Positions 13,451 through 14,282 of a stretch of DNA of 14,282 bases are shown here, piece after piece; positions within the stretch are counted from its first letter, which is position 1; every line of letters begins with the position of its first letter. This DNA is from Clostridiales bacterium (lineage in GTDB: Bacteria > Bacillota > Clostridia > Oscillospirales > Oscillospiraceae). The notes beneath the pieces were generated by a model that ran no database searches, was not told where the DNA came from, and saw nothing but the letters and a program-made list of their open reading frames with translations. Made by a program: the position numbers and the translations under genes. The stretch spans positions 1 through 14,282 of the forward strand of contig JAQXNP010000018.1 in assembly GCA_029098065.1 (NCBI GenBank). The letters run 5' to 3'.

Positions 13451-13770
13451 CACAGCATCTCATCCAGCACTTCGGAATAAGCCCCGGCGGGCATGGCGCC
13501 TATCTTCCGCCCCACCTCTTTTCCATCCCGGAAGAAGATGACGGTGGGTACGCTCATAACGCCGTACCGCTGGGCCAGAGCCAGATTTTCATCCACATCC
13601 ACCTTGCCGATGATCACATCCTTGCCCTCATAATCCTCAGCCAGCTCCTCCATGACGGGAGTAAGCATCTGGCAGGGACCGCACCAGGTAGCCCAAAAGT
13701 CCACCAGCATCGCCGCTCCAGAATTCAGGGCCTTGTCAAAACCGGTCTCGTTAAAATGAATCAGTGCCAT
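13450..13770 (-). CDS. trxA: Thioredoxin
   Basis: A classical cytoplasmic thioredoxin of 106 residues. The redox site WCGPC is at about residues 29-33 in VDFWATWCGPCQML, followed by KVDVDEN and the cis-proline loop SVPTVIFF near 75. It reduces protein disulfides using electrons from thioredoxin reductase, which is not in this window. I chose the ATG at 13770 because AAGGAGAT lies nine bases upstream; an in-frame ATG at 13800 adds ten residues with no ribosome site and no family support. It follows arsR by about 33 bases and overlaps ruvX, so the three form an operon. Being under a cysteine-rich ArsR repressor suggests induction by thiol or metal stress, in contrast to constitutive trxA genes. 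Confidence 0.95.
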   Translation of the reverse strand: MALIHFNETGFDKALNSGAAMLVDFWATWCGPCQMLTPVMEELAEDYEGKDVIIGKVDVDENLALAQRYGVMSVPTVIFFRDGKEVGRKIGAMPAGAYSEVLDEML

Positions 13771-13803
13771 AATCTTGATCTCCTTTGATTTAATTGACAT
13801 ATA

Positions 13804-14103
13804 TCAGTTTCTTCTGGTACCATTCAGATATTCTGCCGGAAGCAGCGCCTTAAGAAGCGCCTCCACCTTAGGCTCCGCCAGTTCATAGTAGACTTCATTC
13901 CCGCTGCGCTCAGCCTTTACCACACCGGCAGCCTTCAGCTTGGCCAGGTGCTGGGAAATACAGGACTGTGACTGGCCCGTATGGACCGCCATACATCCCA
14001 CGTTGCGGCAGCCGCAGCACAAAAGTCCACAGACGATTTCCAGCCGAACCGGATGGGCCAACGCCTTCAACAGTTCTGCCTCCGCCTGGAATTGCTCCTC
14101 CAT
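13804..14103 (-). CDS. ArsR/SmtB family repressor with a cysteine-rich sensor region
   Basis: The 99 residues form a winged helix repressor: LKALAHPVRLEIVCGLL (12-28) as the first helices, SQSCISQHLAKLKAAGVV (45-62) as the recognition helix, and AERSGNEVYYEL as the beta wing. Six cysteines (25, 29, 30, 32, 37, 48) lie in helix 2 to the recognition helix. The CCGCRNVGC stretch sits about where ArsR has its CxCxxC-type arsenic/antimony site, but the spacing differs, so metal, arsenite, persulfide or other thiol ligands are all possible. The start ATG at 14103 follows GGAGGTGA. A palindrome in its own promoter suggests autorepression, relieved by the ligand, of the arsR-trxA-ruvX transcript. The family is certain; the signal is not. 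Confidence 0.92.
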   Translation of the reverse strand: MEEQFQAEAELLKALAHPVRLEIVCGLLCCGCRNVGCMAVHTGQSQSCISQHLAKLKAAGVVKAERSGNEVYYELAEPKVEALLKALLPAEYLNGTRRN

Positions 14104-14130
14104 TTCTTCACCTCCGTTATTTATATGTTT

Positions 14131-14159
14131 ATTATATTTGAATATTCTAATTTTGTCAA
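14131..14159 (-). promoter_or_regulatory. Perfect consensus sigma-A promoter of arsR-trxA-ruvX with operator
   Basis: On the minus strand TTGACA (14154-14159), 17 bases, TATAAT (14131-14136): full consensus. Within the spacer lies the palindrome ATTxGAATATTCxAAT (14136-14151, 15 of 16 positions symmetric in the core sense, with one mismatched pair), AT-rich as ArsR operators usually are and overlapping the -10 box. Such a strong promoter fits a gene held off by a repressor. The leader is only about 20 bases. Confidence 0.85.
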
Positions 14160-14162
14160 GGC

Positions 14163-14191
14163 TTTTCTTCCTGCCGGATTTCTGTTATAAT
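14163..14191 (+). promoter_or_regulatory. Extended -10 promoter of the glycosyltransferase gene
   Basis: A perfect TATAAT (14186-14191) with TG one base upstream compensates for a poor -35 (TTTTCT, 14163-14168, 17-base spacing). It diverges from the arsR promoter, whose -35 box is only four bases away. Confidence 0.65.
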
Positions 14192-14225
14192 AAACGGGTT
14201 CATTCTGAAAAGCGAGGTGTCCTTT

Positions 14226-14282
14226 ATGGGTAAGCCCCTGGTCTCGATCATTGTCCCCGTCTACAATGTTGCCCCTTACCTT
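14226..14282 (+). CDS. Family 2 glycosyltransferase (partial, only N-terminus in window)
   Basis: Only the first 19 codons are present before the window ends. They read MGKPLVSIIVPVYNVAPYL, the classical start of a GT-A fold family 2 glycosyltransferase, where the IIVPVYN strand and turn begin the nucleotide-sugar binding site. The ATG at 14226 has GAGGTG six bases upstream and an extended -10 promoter about 35 bases upstream. The sugar and acceptor cannot be inferred from this fragment; wall polysaccharide, teichoic acid-like polymers or exopolysaccharide are typical for the family. Confidence 0.85.
   Translation, partial: MGKPLVSIIVPVYNVAPYL

Overview
The window looks like chromosomal DNA from a moderately GC-rich, low-oxygen Firmicute, most likely a clostridial gut bacterium of the Oscillospiraceae type. 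The basis is gene content (short-form HisG fused to HisZ, PheB-type ACT protein beside hom, class A PBP with a long acidic tail, DUF1292 protein, membrane-anchored parvulin foldase), strong AGGAGG-type ribosome sites and consensus sigma-A promoters. The taxonomic call is inference. No mobile element, CRISPR array, tRNA or rRNA was seen.

Layout. 1-3310, minus strand: the front of a histidine operon, hisZ-hisG (one fused gene), hisD and hisB (cut by the window edge), from a clear promoter with a short leader. 3311-6458, minus: an aspartate-family module, a PheB-like ACT regulator, homoserine dehydrogenase and a 408-residue aspartokinase with a well-formed internal start for a separate beta subunit, ending in a hairpin terminator that touches the his promoter. 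6525-9296, minus: a bifunctional class A penicillin-binding protein. 9468-10043, plus: a small acidic DUF1292 protein followed by a 6S RNA gene. 10280-12170, plus: a membrane-anchored PrsA-like foldase with promoter and terminator. 12209-13017, plus: a TauE/SafE exporter split into two overlapping half-size genes, with a leader that can hide the ribosome site of the first half. 13028-14159, minus: a cysteine-rich ArsR repressor, thioredoxin and ruvX/yqgF, from a perfect consensus promoter with an operator-like palindrome. 14226 to the end, plus: the first 19 codons of a family 2 glycosyltransferase.

How it fits together. Most of the window is housekeeping: histidine and threonine/methionine/lysine precursor synthesis, wall synthesis and folding of exported proteins (PBP and PrsA), and global RNA polymerase control (6S RNA). 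The two least ordinary places are the leader of the split TauE pair, where two identical 11-base copies can each pair with the same ribosome-binding site, and the cysteine-rich ArsR-thioredoxin unit, which together with the nearby sulfur-type exporter hints at a thiol or sulfur response. No wholly new multi-gene system is evident.
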